Below are positions 1 to 9,772 of a DNA stretch of 64,000 nt, in pieces. This DNA is from Chlamydia ibidis 10-1398/6 (lineage in GTDB: Bacteria > Chlamydiota > Chlamydiia > Chlamydiales > Chlamydiaceae): positions 414,590-478,589 of the forward strand of contig NZ_APJW01000001.1 in the NCBI RefSeq assembly GCF_000454725.1, written 5' to 3'. Numbering within the stretch: the first letter of the stretch is position 1; every line of letters begins with the position of its first letter. Below the pieces are notes generated by a model. It saw nothing but the letters and a program-made list of their open reading frames with translations, searched no databases and was not told the DNA's origin. A program made the translations under genes and the position numbers.

Positions 1-732
1 ACGCGAAATGTGAGCGTCAACTGGGATATCCTCGTCACTATTGTCTTCATTTTCTGATAACGAATGAGAAATAATCCAACATGTTGGCGGGGTGTCTGGA
101 GTATGTTTCTGGAATTCCGTATATCCTCCCTTAGCTAATGTAATATTAGGATCTTGGTCTTTGGGTAGATGGTCAGGATTATTGACAAATTGAAATAAGG
201 AGTGTTGAATATCAGATTGTAGTAACGAAGATAGGGTATCTTGAGCTGATTGGCAGCTTTGTACGAAATTTTCTTTGGCTTCCTCACTCAACGCTTCACC
301 CTGAAGAAGACCGCTATGAACGTGATTTTCAGTATTTTTTAGTGCCAACCCCACTACCAAAGGACCAAAAAAGTCAATCTGCTCTTGTAAAAAACTGGTT
401 AGACTTTTGGTGTGTTCTTCTTCTGGTGTAGGATTGAGTAAGTAGGTGCAGAGGCAATTGAAACACCAATCTAACCATCCAGGGCACCTTCTTCGGCATC
501 CAGGGCCACAAGTATCTCGGCAATATCTTCCTGTACGCTGCACTCTATTAGAGTCTAAGACTTGTTGTAGGGCTTCTCCATATGTTTGTATTGTAGAAAG
601 TAAAGTAGTCTCTGAGAGAGCAAAAGAGGCAGAGACTCTTCTTGGTTGTGCTTGTACCGGTTGATTAGAGTTGCCTTCTTGATCTCCATTACCTCCAGAA
701 ACGCACCGAAACTTAATTGTGGGAATACACAT
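1..732 (-). CDS. Cysteine-rich chlamydial hypothetical protein, 3' end beyond window
   Basis: Open reading frame of 244 codons that runs off the left edge, so the C-terminus is missing. The start is the ATG at 730-732, preceded on the minus strand by an AAGGAAG ribosome-binding site. No signal peptide or membrane segment is seen. The marked feature is a cysteine cluster at residues 71, 75, 79, 83, 90, 93 and 95 (Cx3Cx3Cx3Cx6Cx2CxC) directly after a VQRT motif. The next gene on the same strand (1012-2367) has the same Cys spacing and the same VQRT lead-in, so the two are tandem paralogues. The family is not recognised by name and looks lineage-specific. Function is unknown; the clustered cysteines could bind metal, be acylated or form disulfides. 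That the ORF is real is supported by the paralogy; the role is not known. Confidence 0.75.
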   Translation of the reverse strand, partial: MCIPTIKFRCVSGGNGDQEGNSNQPVQAQPRRVSASFALSETTLLSTIQTYGEALQQVLDSNRVQRTGRYCRDTCGPGCRRRCPGWLDWCFNCLCTYLLNPTPEEEHTKSLTSFLQEQIDFFGPLVVGLALKNTENHVHSGLLQGEALSEEAKENFVQSCQSAQDTLSSLLQSDIQHSLFQFVNNPDHLPKDQDPNITLAKGGYTEFQKHTPDTPPTCWIISHSLSENEDNSDEDIPVDAHISR

Positions 733-859
733 AATAGCTTCCTTGTCTTGTTCTGTATTTTCTTAGATATTTTCAGGAAAGAGAAAAGGGAGGGTTATAT
801 AGTGCGAAGATATCGTGGAGTTTTATTATCCAAAACATAACTAATACTCTGTTAAGGAT

Positions 860-883
860 ATATCCTGAAATTTCCCAGGATAT
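860..883. other. Perfect 8-bp inverted repeat between the Cys-rich paralogues
   Basis: Arms ATATCCTG (860-867) and CAGGATAT (876-883) enclose an 8-nt loop and are followed on the plus strand by only three further T. It lies about 130 bp upstream of the 732 start, in the 279-bp spacer between the two paralogues. It could be an operator or leader hairpin of the first gene. As a plus-strand terminator it would be weak, and no plus-strand gene precedes it. Confidence 0.35.
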
Positions 884-963
884 TTTACAAATGCAGGATA
901 ATTTTGTCGATTTCTAGTGTATTACAGTAGGTTGATAGAGAACAAAATGGAAGTATTGATTCA

Positions 964-999
964 AAAAAAGGGGAGCGAAGATAGGGCCCTATCTTCGCT
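964..999 (-). terminator. Strong intrinsic terminator of the 1012-2367 gene
   Basis: The 26 bases at 974-999 are a perfect palindrome (13-bp arms, AGCGAAGATAGGG and its complement). On the minus strand the hairpin starts 12 nt after the stop codon and is followed by four C and then seven T (964-970). This is a textbook Rho-independent terminator, and it shows that the upstream gene on this strand is transcribed separately from the 1-732 gene. Confidence 0.9.
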
Positions 1000-1011
1000 T
1001 ATTGAGAGCAA

Positions 1012-2367
1012 CTAGCTTAAGAATAGACTAGAAGTCATAGAAGACATTTTTTGTGCTGTCTTTAGGATTTCTTCTTGATACTTAGGACTAGTAGGATCCC
1101 AACTTGGTATTGCTTGTATTGCAGACCGACTGTCAACTTCAGAGCTTGTTGTATGAGTGTGCATCCTTGCATTAAGAGTTATGTTTGTCGAAGATTTACC
1201 TGCTCCCGATAATAAACCAGAAGGCGCTATAGATACAGATGAGGTCCAGGGAGAGTGGCCTTGATTTGCTTTTCTTGAGTCAGTCAGGAGTACATCTTTT
1301 GTTTTGAGAGCTCGGCTGGTATTTTTTAGTTGTTCTAAACATACAGGGGTATCTCCTTCGCTACTGACGGGGCAATAACCAAGAGAGAGTAGAGACAATA
1401 ATACTAGGGAACGAAATTTTCCTTCCTCAATACTCAGATGAAAACCTCCACTGTTAAATGTATCTGTGGAAGCATCTACGTATTTAGCTAGAGTATGTTC
1501 TATTACTTGAATTGCAGCTTTTGCCTGAAATCCTAAGAAGTTGATACTACCGCTGTTGATATCATCAGCTTCCAAATCCAAAACTTGAATTTGACTTAGT
1601 CTGGCTTGTAGCCTATCCAACTTTAATGTGTATCCGGATCTTTGATCCGGTGCTGGATCATCATCATGATTAGGATAGAGAATTAAGCATGTAGGAGATG
1701 ATCCTAACTGTGTTCCAGCAATGATATCTTCTAAGGAAGATTTAATTTTTTCCATTTCTAAAGAACCTTTAGAAGGAAGAAGCCGTTCTTGATTAGCAAT
1801 TTTGAATAACTCTTGTTGTGATCCTCCTACTAAACACTGCCTAAGATTATCTCGACAAGCTTGACATAGATTAATAAATTTGGTTTTATCGTCTGCGGAT
1901 GGTTCGATCTTCTCAGAAGCCATTAGGGAGATGTTCCATCCCGATTGTTGTAGGGCCATGCCTACGGAAATCGGTCCATATGAGTTTTTCATTTCGTTGA
2001 GAAAGCTCTCTATGATGCTTCCTGTATCAGGTTCTTCTTCTTCTTCTTTCTTTAAACATGCGCAAAAGCAGTCTAGACACCAAGTGAAAGGACAAAAGCA
2101 ATAGGTATTGCACCAAGGTTGGCATGTATCATAGCAATGTCGGCTTGTTCTTTGGACTCTTGCAGAATTCAAAGCTGCAGTGAATAATTCACCAGCTCCA
2201 CGAATTGTCTCTAATAAAGTAGGGTCACCTATTTTCAAGCTGAATTCTTGTGACTTGGCAGGCTGTTTTGTTTCGGTGCCGTTTAGTGATACATTCTCTT
2301 CTTCAGAGCCTTCTTGAGTTGAACGCCATTGCATTTGAATTGCTGGTAGGCAAGTAGGAAAACACAT
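1012..2367 (-). CDS. Cysteine-rich chlamydial hypothetical protein (paralogue of 1-732)
   Basis: A 451-residue protein with no recognisable enzymatic motif, signal peptide or transmembrane helix. The start ATG at 2367 has a GGAG site 7 nt upstream. Cysteines at 78, 82, 86, 90, 92, 97, 100, 102 and 104 form a dense cluster, followed by a run of five glutamates; seven of them have the same spacing as in the neighbouring paralogue. The remainder is mixed alpha/polar, with a Ser/Thr-rich C-terminal third. A very strong terminator follows, and a terminator-like hairpin lies 36 nt upstream of the start, so transcription of this gene is insulated on both sides or attenuated in the leader. Function is unknown. 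A chlamydia-specific secreted or regulatory protein is possible, but nothing in the sequence proves it. Confidence 0.8.
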   Translation of the reverse strand: MCFPTCLPAIQMQWRSTQEGSEEENVSLNGTETKQPAKSQEFSLKIGDPTLLETIRGAGELFTAALNSARVQRTSRHCYDTCQPWCNTYCFCPFTWCLDCFCACLKKEEEEEPDTGSIIESFLNEMKNSYGPISVGMALQQSGWNISLMASEKIEPSADDKTKFINLCQACRDNLRQCLVGGSQQELFKIANQERLLPSKGSLEMEKIKSSLEDIIAGTQLGSSPTCLILYPNHDDDPAPDQRSGYTLKLDRLQARLSQIQVLDLEADDINSGSINFLGFQAKAAIQVIEHTLAKYVDASTDTFNSGGFHLSIEEGKFRSLVLLSLLSLGYCPVSSEGDTPVCLEQLKNTSRALKTKDVLLTDSRKANQGHSPWTSSVSIAPSGLLSGAGKSSTNITLNARMHTHTTSSEVDSRSAIQAIPSWDPTSPKYQEEILKTAQKMSSMTSSLFLS

Positions 2368-2402
2368 AGTTTTTCTCCATAATTATGTTCTAAGTTTTAT
2401 TT

Positions 2403-2440
2403 AAAAAAAGACAATCATAGATATTTTTTCTGATTGTCTT
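2403..2440 (-). terminator. Terminator-like hairpin just upstream of the Cys-rich gene (terminator or attenuator)
   Basis: Perfect 10-bp arms AAGACAATCA (2408-2417) and TGATTGTCTT (2431-2440) enclose a 13-nt A/T loop. On the minus strand the stem ends in a run of seven T. It sits 36 nt before the start codon of the 1012-2367 gene. No minus-strand protein gene of quality lies upstream, so it either stops transcription coming from tRNA-Ser or is a conditional terminator in the leader of the Cys-rich gene. The structure is clear; the role is inference. Confidence 0.7.
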
Positions 2441-3265
2441 ACCCAAATGACTTTTCTTAGAAATATTGGAGATGCAGGCACTAAAAAATAGGATTCAATG
2501 AACAAAAAGGAAAGAAATCCAACAGAAGATATAGGCTCATACCTTGGTTAAAAACCATCTGGGCGCAAGAATGCTAAAAAGGCAGAGATTAGAAGTCTAT
2601 AATTTTTTTTTGACTTCAGCACAATTTTTTTGTTTTTCTCTATATGGTCTATGCAAGTTTTTAGAGAACTATTTCATTCTTTGGTTTTGTTGGATGATAA
2701 AAAACCCCTTCAGAGGGTATTGTCGAGTTTTTTGTGTATTAGTATTTTTCTTGTTGATTTTTTTTAAAAAAAAACTTATCAACTCTGCCCATGTTGTAGT
2801 TTGCTTAAGAAAAACTAAAAGACTCCTCCTTGCTATATATTTGAAAATAAACTACTTCTCAAACGATAGGTTATATGGTTCTGCAATACTAACCTAGGAA
2901 GGAGGTGGATAGCTGAGCTTGATCTTTGGCAGGTGCATTGCGGTAGCATCGTGATGTAGCCACTAGGGCGCTTCGCTGTCAAAAGCGGTATAAGTTTATA
3001 GCCATTGTAGTGTAAGAAATTGTCTACCTTTTTCTCCAATGGTACTCCTAAAATAAGAAGGGATATTTGCCCCTTTTTATTGAAGAATTTACAAGAGTTT
3101 CTCGAAACAAGCCTTATAGTGTCCTCTCTCTCCCCCTGAGAGGATGCTAAAGGCCCTTTTTTTTCAATAACGATTTAGATTCGGAAGAGCTAGAAGCAAA
3201 ATAAAGCTGCAAGTACGTTGGAGGTATACGCGGGTAGCTACTAATTTTCCTGGAAAGTAAGCAAA
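2441..3265. other. 0.8-kb region without a confident gene; possible small ORF or RNA
   Basis: The 2441-2830 part is very AT-rich, with no credible ORF. The 2890-3040 part is richer in GC. On the minus strand it holds a 68-codon reading frame (2833-3039) starting with TTG 5 nt after a good AGGAG site; its product has no recognisable domain and may be chance or a decayed gene. On the plus strand the same stretch contains a short perfect stem (CATC-GT-GATG) and is followed at 3057-3080 by a weak terminator-like AAGGG/CCCTT hairpin with T5. At 3122-3146 there is another 6-bp hairpin, followed later by eight T. A small RNA in either direction is possible but unproven. It is not SRP RNA, RNase P RNA or tmRNA: none of their signature sequences is present. 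Confidence 0.4.
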
Positions 3266-3352
3266 CGGAAGAGGAGGGATTCGAACCCCCGGTTCCCGCA
3301 AGAGAACTTCTGATTTCGAATCAGATGCATTCGACCACTCTGCCACTCTTCC
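3266..3352 (-). tRNA. tRNA-Ser (anticodon CGA)
   Basis: Read on the minus strand: acceptor arms GGAAGAG / CTCTTCC with discriminator G, anticodon stem CTGAT/ATCAG around the loop TTCGAAA giving anticodon CGA (reads UCG), a long class-II variable arm, and a T-arm GGGGGTTCGAATCCC. Total 87 nt. CCA is not encoded and must be added after transcription. The long variable arm together with the anticodon makes the serine identity secure. Confidence 0.96.
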
Positions 3353-3363
3353 TGAGCAAAACC

Positions 3364-3392
3364 AGTTTAGGGATTGTTGGTTAGGAAATCAA
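3364..3392 (-). promoter_or_regulatory. Sigma-70-type promoter of tRNA-Ser
   Basis: On the minus strand: -35 TTGATT (3387-3392), a 17-bp spacer, and -10 TAAACT (3364-3369). The -10 box ends 11 nt before the mature tRNA 5' end, leaving a very short leader. Spacing and position are ideal; the sequences match the consensus at 4 of 6 positions each. The remaining 3393-3688 is AT-rich spacer in which I see no gene; TAAAAT at 3651 is a possible -10 box for the next gene. Confidence 0.65.
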
Positions 3393-3688
3393 GAGACAAA
3401 GTCATTTTTGTTGTCTATACGACCAATAGCCTTCATATATAAACAGTGTTTGTATTCGATTCCTATGGATAGGCGTAAAACATTTGCTATCTGAAAGATA
3501 TGCGCATAAAGCAATCGTGAGATTGTTGAATTTTAAAGATTTCAGTTTTTGTGTTTGTGTTTTATAGAAAGTTGAGATTTATATTTTTAAAATTAAATTC
3601 CTTATAAAACAATCTAATTAAAATGCATGTCAAAAGTCTACTTTTTTATTTAAAATAGAGTATGAACTTTTAGTTTTTTAATTTTATC

Positions 3689-5797
3689 ATGTCTCAGCCG
3701 ATATATACGAATAAGCTTATTAGCGAGAAATCCCCCTATCTTCTTTTGTATGCACACAATCCTGTGAATTGGTATCCGTGGGGTGAAGAAGCTTTTAATT
3801 TGGCTGCATCTGAAGATAAACCTATATTTCTTTCTATTGGTTGTACGCATTCTCGATGGTGTCAAATCATGCTCCAGGAGAGCTATGCGAATCCAGAAAT
3901 TGCAGCTATGCTGAATGAGTTTTTTGTAAATATTAAGGTCGATAAAGAAGAACTACCTCAGGTAGCCAGTCTCTATTTTGATCTTGCTCAAATGCTATCA
4001 GTCTCTGGAGATCGTCATGATGTGCCTTCCTGGCCTCTAAATGTATTTCTTACTCCAGATTTGCTTCCATTTTTCTCTATTAGCTATTTGAGTGCTGAAG
4101 GGAAATTAGGGTCCCCTTCGTTCGCACAGATGATAGAAAAACTGCACTGTATGTGGGAAGACCACGAAGAAAGAGAAATCTTTGTTCAACAAGCTCATAA
4201 GGTTTTAGAAATCACTTCATTTATAGAAGGATGCTCTCGTAAAGAACTGTTAGCAGAAACAGCGTTAAAACAGACAACAGAGGCTCTTTTTCATGATGTA
4301 GATGCTCACTATGGGGGGTTAAAGTCTTTTCCAAAAAAAACACAGGGCTTCTTAAGTCAGTTCTTTTTACGTTATAGCTATGAGTATCAGGATAATAGAA
4401 GTTTATTTTTTGTAGATCGAACTCTAGATTTGATGTCAAAAGGAGGGATTTATGACCATTTGGGAGGTGGATTTTATTGCTACACGATAGATGATAAGTG
4501 GTTGATTCCTTGTTTTGAAAAACGCCTTATAGATAACGCTGTTTTAACATTAGATTATTTGGAAGCTTGGGCATGTTTAGGAAAGAAAGCTTACAACTCT
4601 GTTGCTAGACAAACCTTAGCCTACTTACTAACAGAATTGTATGATGCAGAAGTAGGTGCATTCTACACTTCAGAACACGCAGAACATTGGGGAGCGGTCG
4701 AAGGTAAGAATTACTATACATGGTCGGGAGAAGAAATTAGACAGGTTCTGGGAGAGAATGCTCAACTATTCTGTGATTACTATGGCATATCTAGAGAAGG
4801 TTTCTGTAATGGACGTAATATCCTGCATGTTCCTAATCACTTAGATATAGAAGAATTAATAGATAAGTATAATTGCTCAGTAGAAGAATTTGAGGAGATG
4901 ATAGATCGCCTTAAAGCGAAATTAAAAAACTATCGTGATAGTAGAACTCAACCGTTTAAAGACGATCAGTCCATAGCATTCCACAATGGATTTATGATCT
5001 ATGTATTAGCATGCTCTGGGAAAATATTGGGAGATCCCAGCTATGTTAATATAGCAAAAAAATGCGGCTTATTTATTAGAGAACATATGTTCCAAAATGG
5101 CAAATTATTGAGGAGATGGCGGGAAGGAGAAGCTAAATATTTGGGAAGTCTTGAGGATTATGCAAGTGTTATTCTTGGTTCCTTAGCTCTATACCAAACT
5201 GGCTGTGGGGCAGAGTGGTTGCAATTTAGTGAAGACCTAATGAAAGAAGTATTAGTATCTTTCCGTTGTGAGAATGGGGGGTTTTACACTGCTGATGGCA
5301 AAGATCCTAATCTTCTTATGAAGCAGGCTAATTTCTCCGATGGTGAGACAATATCAGGAAACGCTTTGATTTGCCAAGCACTGCTCGATCTGCATGTATT
5401 AACTGAAAAAAAACATTATCTGACTCATGCTGAAGATATTCTCCAAATAGCACAAGCTCGTTGGCATACTCATAAGTTTTCTTCTGTTGGTAGTTTATTG
5501 GCAGCGCAAAATTACTTTTCTCGTAATCATAAGAAGGTTTTGATTTCTCTAGGAAACTCTGAAGATCGTGAGCGTATACTTGCTTGTTTTAAGGGAAAGT
5601 TTTTACCTTATATTTCTCTTGTCTGGATGCAGCAAGGAGAACATGATTGCTTGTTATCTCTGATCCCAGAATATCATCATCATCTTATTCCTAATAATAC
5701 TGGGGATACGGTTATTTATCTTTTAGAGGCAGGAATGGGTAGAAAGTATACAAGTATACAAGAGTTTTCTGAATATCTTAATAAAGAATCTACTTGA
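3689..5797 (+). CDS. YyaL/DUF255-type thioredoxin-fold protein with altered CxxC
   Basis: A 702-residue protein of the YyaL (spermatogenesis-associated protein 20-like) family: an N-terminal thioredoxin-like domain (about 1-170) and a large all-alpha glycosidase-like toroid domain. The family N-terminal signature [15 protein letters not shown] is present from residue 10 and fixes the start, although no Shine-Dalgarno sequence is seen. The family normally carries CHWC in this domain. Here the position reads SRWC (residues 55-58), so the first redox cysteine is Ser, with an off-register Cys at 52. The dithiol activity is therefore probably lost or changed, while the fold and the C-terminal domain look intact. 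Biochemical function of the family is unclear. It is the first gene after tRNA-Ser, and its neighbour downstream is also a protein-folding-type gene. Confidence 0.85.
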   Translation: MSQPIYTNKLISEKSPYLLLYAHNPVNWYPWGEEAFNLAASEDKPIFLSIGCTHSRWCQIMLQESYANPEIAAMLNEFFVNIKVDKEELPQVASLYFDLAQMLSVSGDRHDVPSWPLNVFLTPDLLPFFSISYLSAEGKLGSPSFAQMIEKLHCMWEDHEEREIFVQQAHKVLEITSFIEGCSRKELLAETALKQTTEALFHDVDAHYGGLKSFPKKTQGFLSQFFLRYSYEYQDNRSLFFVDRTLDLMSKGGIYDHLGGGFYCYTIDDKWLIPCFEKRLIDNAVLTLDYLEAWACLGKKAYNSVARQTLAYLLTELYDAEVGAFYTSEHAEHWGAVEGKNYYTWSGEEIRQVLGENAQLFCDYYGISREGFCNGRNILHVPNHLDIEELIDKYNCSVEEFEEMIDRLKAKLKNYRDSRTQPFKDDQSIAFHNGFMIYVLACSGKILGDPSYVNIAKKCGLFIREHMFQNGKLLRRWREGEAKYLGSLEDYASVILGSLALYQTGCGAEWLQFSEDLMKEVLVSFRCENGGFYTADGKDPNLLMKQANFSDGETISGNALICQALLDLHVLTEKKHYLTHAEDILQIAQARWHTHKFSSVGSLLAAQNYFSRNHKKVLISLGNSEDRERILACFKGKFLPYISLVWMQQGEHDCLLSLIPEYHHHLIPNNTGDTVIYLLEAGMGRKYTSIQEFSEYLNKEST

Positions 5798-5926
5798 TAG
5801 CTTTTCGTAAAAACATTCAGCTAACTTGGTGTCATACTGTCCTCGTTATATCTCAAAGTGGCCAAAATTTTGCCAATTTCTTATAGTTAATCCCTAGATA
5901 TATTAAGGAATTTAGGGTGGCACGTC

Positions 5927-7003
5927 ATGAGACGACAAGCACTAGGTATTTTTTCTTTGGTTGGCTGTGTTTGCTTGCCAGGAACTGGCATCGCTCACGA
6001 TAGTTTGCCTCTTGGGGCGGCACAAAATTACTTAGGACAAACTCTAGAAGATCCTGCTGGCATCGCTATACATGATCGAGTTCTTTTCAAAATTACAGAG
6101 ACTGAAGTTGTTACAACTCTAGATGTGATCCATAAGTTAAACTTACTCTTTTATTCCTCTTACCCTCATTTATTGGATTCTCTACCTGCCAGATCTCAAT
6201 ATTATGCCGCTATGTGGCCAGTCGTTCTAGAGTCTGTTATTGACGAATTTCTCATGGTCGCTGATGCTAAAGCTAAGAAAATCTATGTCGATCCTACCAC
6301 TGTTAACCAAGAAATTGAATCCATGTTCGGTAGAGATCTTTCTGTTTTTCAAACTCATTTTGATATGAGCTCTGAGGATATCTTTAACGTTATTCATCGT
6401 ACTCTTGTAGCGCAAAGAGTTATGGGGATGATGGTTCGTTCTAAAGTCATGCTTAAAGTAACTCCAGGAAAAATTCGTGAGCATTATCAGAAATTAGTGG
6501 AAGAAGCCGCTAATACTTTCCAGTGGAAGTATTGTGTGATAACTATCAAGGCTGCTAATTCATCATTGTGTAGCCAGATAGCAGATAAAGTATATGCTAG
6601 GCTAAATGAGACGAAATCATGGAATAAGGATCGTCTGTCAGCTTTAGTTTTGTCCAAAGGTGGACAAATGTCATGTTCCGAGGAATTTGTTCGTGGAGAT
6701 AAAGATCTCTCGGAGATACATAGGAAAGAGCTGCAAGAAATTGAGGCAAATTCTTCAATGTGTGGTCTGCCAAAAGAGCATAAATCAGGGTACAAATTGT
6801 ACGTTCTTTTGGAGAAGTCTCAAAATACGTTACAACCCTTAGATGAGTTGGAAAATCAAATCAAACAACATCTATTTATGTCTTATATTGAAGAGATTGA
6901 GGGTAAGTATAAGCAAAAATTGCGTTCTCGTTATGGCTTTGATTCCTCAATGATTGCTAAATTGCTTTCTGAAGAAGCTCCTCCTTTATTTTCTTTGCTT
7001 TAG
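5927..7003 (+). CDS. SurA-like periplasmic chaperone, predicted
   Basis: A 358-residue protein with a short N-terminal hydrophobic signal (residues 5-24) suggesting export. Residues 50-190 have the SurA N-domain pattern: [12 protein letters not shown], then a helical array containing [20 protein letters not shown]. Residues 190-330 resemble a decayed parvulin PPIase domain ([13 protein letters not shown] in the place of the S..GG strand), without clear catalytic residues. The likely job is chaperoning outer-membrane proteins in the periplasm. The start ATG follows AGGGTGG, and rsmA begins 13 nt after the stop, so the two are probably cotranscribed. From memory it corresponds to CT355. The fold assignment comes from pattern reading only; it is not a certified PPIase. 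Confidence 0.65.
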   Translation: MRRQALGIFSLVGCVCLPGTGIAHDSLPLGAAQNYLGQTLEDPAGIAIHDRVLFKITETEVVTTLDVIHKLNLLFYSSYPHLLDSLPARSQYYAAMWPVVLESVIDEFLMVADAKAKKIYVDPTTVNQEIESMFGRDLSVFQTHFDMSSEDIFNVIHRTLVAQRVMGMMVRSKVMLKVTPGKIREHYQKLVEEAANTFQWKYCVITIKAANSSLCSQIADKVYARLNETKSWNKDRLSALVLSKGGQMSCSEEFVRGDKDLSEIHRKELQEIEANSSMCGLPKEHKSGYKLYVLLEKSQNTLQPLDELENQIKQHLFMSYIEEIEGKYKQKLRSRYGFDSSMIAKLLSEEAPPLFSLL

Positions 7004-7016
7004 GATAGGTTTCTTG

Positions 7017-7847
7017 ATGCTGCGTAGTTCCCCAGAACAACTTTTGCGTTTTCTTTCTGAGGTGCATGGTCGTCCTAAAAAATCTTTGTCTCAGAATTTT
7101 TTAATTGACGGGAACATACTAAGAAAAATTATTCAAGTATCGGGAGTTAAAGAAGGGGATTGGGTTCTAGAGATAGGCCCTGGATTTGGTGCTTTGACTC
7201 AACAACTAGTCAACGAAGGAGCTAACGTTATCGCTCTAGAGAAGGACTCTATGTTTGCGGATACTCTCCGAGAACTCCCTATACATTTAGAAATTACTGA
7301 TGCTTGTAAGTATTGTCTAGCATCTCTGAAAGATAAGGGGTGGTCTGGACAGGGCCGGGTAGTCGCTAATCTCCCTTACCATATTACCACACCTTTATTA
7401 ACAAAATTATTTCTTGAGGCACCTAAACAGTGGAAAACTATTACTGTCATGATGCAAGACGAGGTTGCTCGTAGGCTTACCTCTCAACCAGGGAATAAGG
7501 ATTATGGGTCTTTAACGGTATTTCTAAACTTTTTCGCCAATATCCAGTACGCATTTAAAGTCAGCCCGAGCTGTTTTTATCCCAAACCTCAGGTATGCTC
7601 TGCTGTCGTACATATGCAGGTCAAAGACAGATTCCCCTTGGATGATAGTCTTTTAAGTTCTTTTTTTTCTTTGACCCGCGCTGCATTTAACCAGCGTAGA
7701 AAGTTTTTGGCAAATACTCTAAAGAACCTATACGACAAAGAGATTGTTATTTCTGCTTTAACCAATCTAGGTTTCTCCGAGAAAGTGCGTCCCGAAATGC
7801 TGTCTTTGGAAGATTATCTTAGATTATTTCATAGCCTGAATGTTTAA
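7017..7847 (+). CDS. rsmA: 16S rRNA (adenine1518/1519-N6)-dimethyltransferase
   Basis: RsmA (KsgA) dimethylates two adjacent adenines in helix 45 of 16S rRNA during late 30S assembly, using S-adenosylmethionine. Visible motifs: [11 protein letters not shown] near the N-terminus, SAM-binding motif [13 protein letters not shown], the catalytic NLPYHIT motif, and the family C-terminal segment ending in a helical domain. The frame is open 63 nt further upstream, but that extension overlaps the preceding gene and encodes a hydrophobic stretch foreign to the family. The ATG at 7017 gives the usual length (276 residues) and follows an AGGATAGG stretch. The gene ends convergently with dxs, overlapping it by 4 nt. 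Confidence 0.95.
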   Translation: MLRSSPEQLLRFLSEVHGRPKKSLSQNFLIDGNILRKIIQVSGVKEGDWVLEIGPGFGALTQQLVNEGANVIALEKDSMFADTLRELPIHLEITDACKYCLASLKDKGWSGQGRVVANLPYHITTPLLTKLFLEAPKQWKTITVMMQDEVARRLTSQPGNKDYGSLTVFLNFFANIQYAFKVSPSCFYPKPQVCSAVVHMQVKDRFPLDDSLLSSFFSLTRAAFNQRRKFLANTLKNLYDKEIVISALTNLGFSEKVRPEMLSLEDYLRLFHSLNV

Positions 7848-9772
7848 GCAAACAGTTCGCTATAAGGTTTCCTAGATCGAAGGTTGAAATGTGTAACGAT
7901 CTTTTGCATGATATGGTCAACGTCCAAGCCAGCTTTTCGTAGTACTGTATCCGTATCTCCATGAGATAGGAAAGTATCAGGAACTCCAAAGTGAAGAACG
8001 TCTACTTTGAAGCTATAATTTGCTAAAAACTCATTAATTTCTGAACATAGTCCGCCGCGAATAGAATGTTCTTCAATAACAATGATTTTGGAATGATTCA
8101 TAAGAAGAACACTAAACAAATTTTTGTCCAAAGGCTTTATGAATACGGGGTCAACTACAGTAGCAGAAATTCCGTAGGAAAGAAGACGCAGTTTTACAGT
8201 TAATGCAGTAGAACACATATGTCCTAAAGCTACGATTAAAATGTCCTCGCCTTGACTTAAGATGTCTCCAACTCCTGGTTCTCGTATTACCAAAGTATTC
8301 TGTGCAATAGGATCTTGTAGAAGAGCAGCAACATTAGGGTAACGAATCGCCGCTGGAGACTTCCAGTGGAAAGACGATATCAATAACTGTTCCAAAACAA
8401 TAGCACTACGTGGTTGACACAAAATCATATTAGGCATGGCGCGAAGGAAACTTAAGTCATAAATACCATGATGGCTCATGCCGTCTCCATATGCTAGCCC
8501 AGCTCTATCCACAGCAAAAATTACGGGAAGATTTTGTAAGCAAACATCGTGGAATACATTATCTAAAGCACGATGTAAAAATGTGGAGTATATCGAGCAG
8601 AGTGCTAAGGATTCAGTTTTTGCGATGCCAGCAGAAAATGTAACAGCATGTCCTTCGGCAATACCTACGTCAATAAAACGTTCTGGAAATTTTTGTTTAA
8701 AGTTTTCAAGGCATGAGCCTAAAGACATAGCTGGAGTAACTACATGCAAATTCGGATGAATAGTACCTAGGTTGCAAACAACTTCACCAAATATTTTAGG
8801 ATAGGTGGGAGGAGATTTTTTAATCGGAAGAAGCTTATCTTCTTTATCACAAGAGAAATTTGCAGAGACCCCGTGATACTTGGAAGGATTCTCCTGAGCG
8901 ATCTCTAAACCTTTGCCTTTTGTAGTGCAAATGTGAACGAGAACAGGGAAAGGTAAATCACGAACACGCTCTAAAAGGGGAATTAGCTTTTTGATATTGT
9001 GTCCATCAACAGGACCAATGTACGCCAAACCAAACTGCTCAAATAGCGGAACTGGACAAAACAATGAACGGAGACTTAAAGCTAATTTATGTCCTCTGCG
9101 TGCCATACCCGTGCCCACATGAGGAATACGTGAGACCCAACGTTCAATATTTTTCGTAAATCTATTTGTCTCAGGATGATGTAGCCAACGAGATATTAAC
9201 TGGGACATCACTCCAACGTTCTCAGAAATCGACATGTTATTGTCATTCAAGATAACGATAAATTTGGAAAGATCAGAACGCAAATTGTTTAAGGCTTCTA
9301 GGGTTAGGCCACAAGAAAAAGCAGCGTCGCCAAGAATGGGAATGATGTGATCTTCAGACGAGTTTGGTCTGCCTTGGGCCATTCCCAAAGCTAATGACAA
9401 AGCATTGCCAGCATGACCAGCATGAAATAAATCATGATCCGTTTCTTGAGGAGAAGTAAAACCACTTAACCCATCGTCATGGCGAATTTTTTCAAAAGCT
9501 AAAGTATTCCTGCCAGTGAGTAATTTATGTGGGTATGCTTGGTGCCCTACGTCAAAGATAAATTTATCATTTGGAGATGAGAAAACGTAATGCAAAGCAA
9601 TTGTTAACTCTATAACTCCAAGATTTGAGGCAAGGTGGCCTCCAGTTTTCCCTAACACTGATATGATCTTATCTCGCATTTCCCCAGCAAGAAGAGGAAG
9701 ATCTACAAGAGATAATTGCTTTAGATCTTGTGGAGAGCCAATTTGATCTAATAGGGGAAAAGAAGAACTCAT
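7844..9772 (-). CDS. dxs: 1-deoxy-D-xylulose-5-phosphate synthase
   Basis: DXS condenses pyruvate and glyceraldehyde-3-phosphate with thiamine diphosphate, the first step of the MEP isoprenoid pathway. The 642-residue length is normal. Seen: [13 protein letters not shown] in the N-terminal domain, a ThDP/Mg site reading [16 protein letters not shown] followed by NDNNMSIS, and the central pyrimidine-domain segment [20 protein letters not shown], where most bacteria have ADGPTHQG. The start codon overlaps the stop of the upstream small gene (ATGA), so it is the last gene of an xseA-xseB-hypothetical-dxs operon. Confidence 0.95.
   Translation of the reverse strand: MSSSFPLLDQIGSPQDLKQLSLVDLPLLAGEMRDKIISVLGKTGGHLASNLGVIELTIALHYVFSSPNDKFIFDVGHQAYPHKLLTGRNTLAFEKIRHDDGLSGFTSPQETDHDLFHAGHAGNALSLALGMAQGRPNSSEDHIIPILGDAAFSCGLTLEALNNLRSDLSKFIVILNDNNMSISENVGVMSQLISRWLHHPETNRFTKNIERWVSRIPHVGTGMARRGHKLALSLRSLFCPVPLFEQFGLAYIGPVDGHNIKKLIPLLERVRDLPFPVLVHICTTKGKGLEIAQENPSKYHGVSANFSCDKEDKLLPIKKSPPTYPKIFGEVVCNLGTIHPNLHVVTPAMSLGSCLENFKQKFPERFIDVGIAEGHAVTFSAGIAKTESLALCSIYSTFLHRALDNVFHDVCLQNLPVIFAVDRAGLAYGDGMSHHGIYDLSFLRAMPNMILCQPRSAIVLEQLLISSFHWKSPAAIRYPNVAALLQDPIAQNTLVIREPGVGDILSQGEDILIVALGHMCSTALTVKLRLLSYGISATVVDPVFIKPLDKNLFSVLLMNHSKIIVIEEHSIRGGLCSEINEFLANYSFKVDVLHFGVPDTFLSHGDTDTVLRKAGLDVDHIMQKIVTHFNLRSRKPYSELFA

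Noticed and set aside
446..840. Two plus-strand frames opposite the first Cys-rich gene
   Set aside because: They are antisense shadows of the 1-732 gene and have no ribosome-binding sites or recognisable content.
2544..2897. 117-residue plus-strand frame in the empty region
   Set aside because: Starts at a TTG without ribosome-binding site and is dominated by Phe, Leu and Lys from AT-rich DNA; no family pattern.
2895..2911. GGAAGGAGGTGGAT, whose complement looks like the 3' end of 16S rRNA
   Set aside because: The similarity covers only the anti-Shine-Dalgarno core; no other rRNA sequence surrounds it.
3164..3346. 60-residue minus-strand frame reading through tRNA-Ser
   Set aside because: Its first 27 residues are the translated tRNA-Ser gene, a well-known spurious type of ORF; the rest is low quality.
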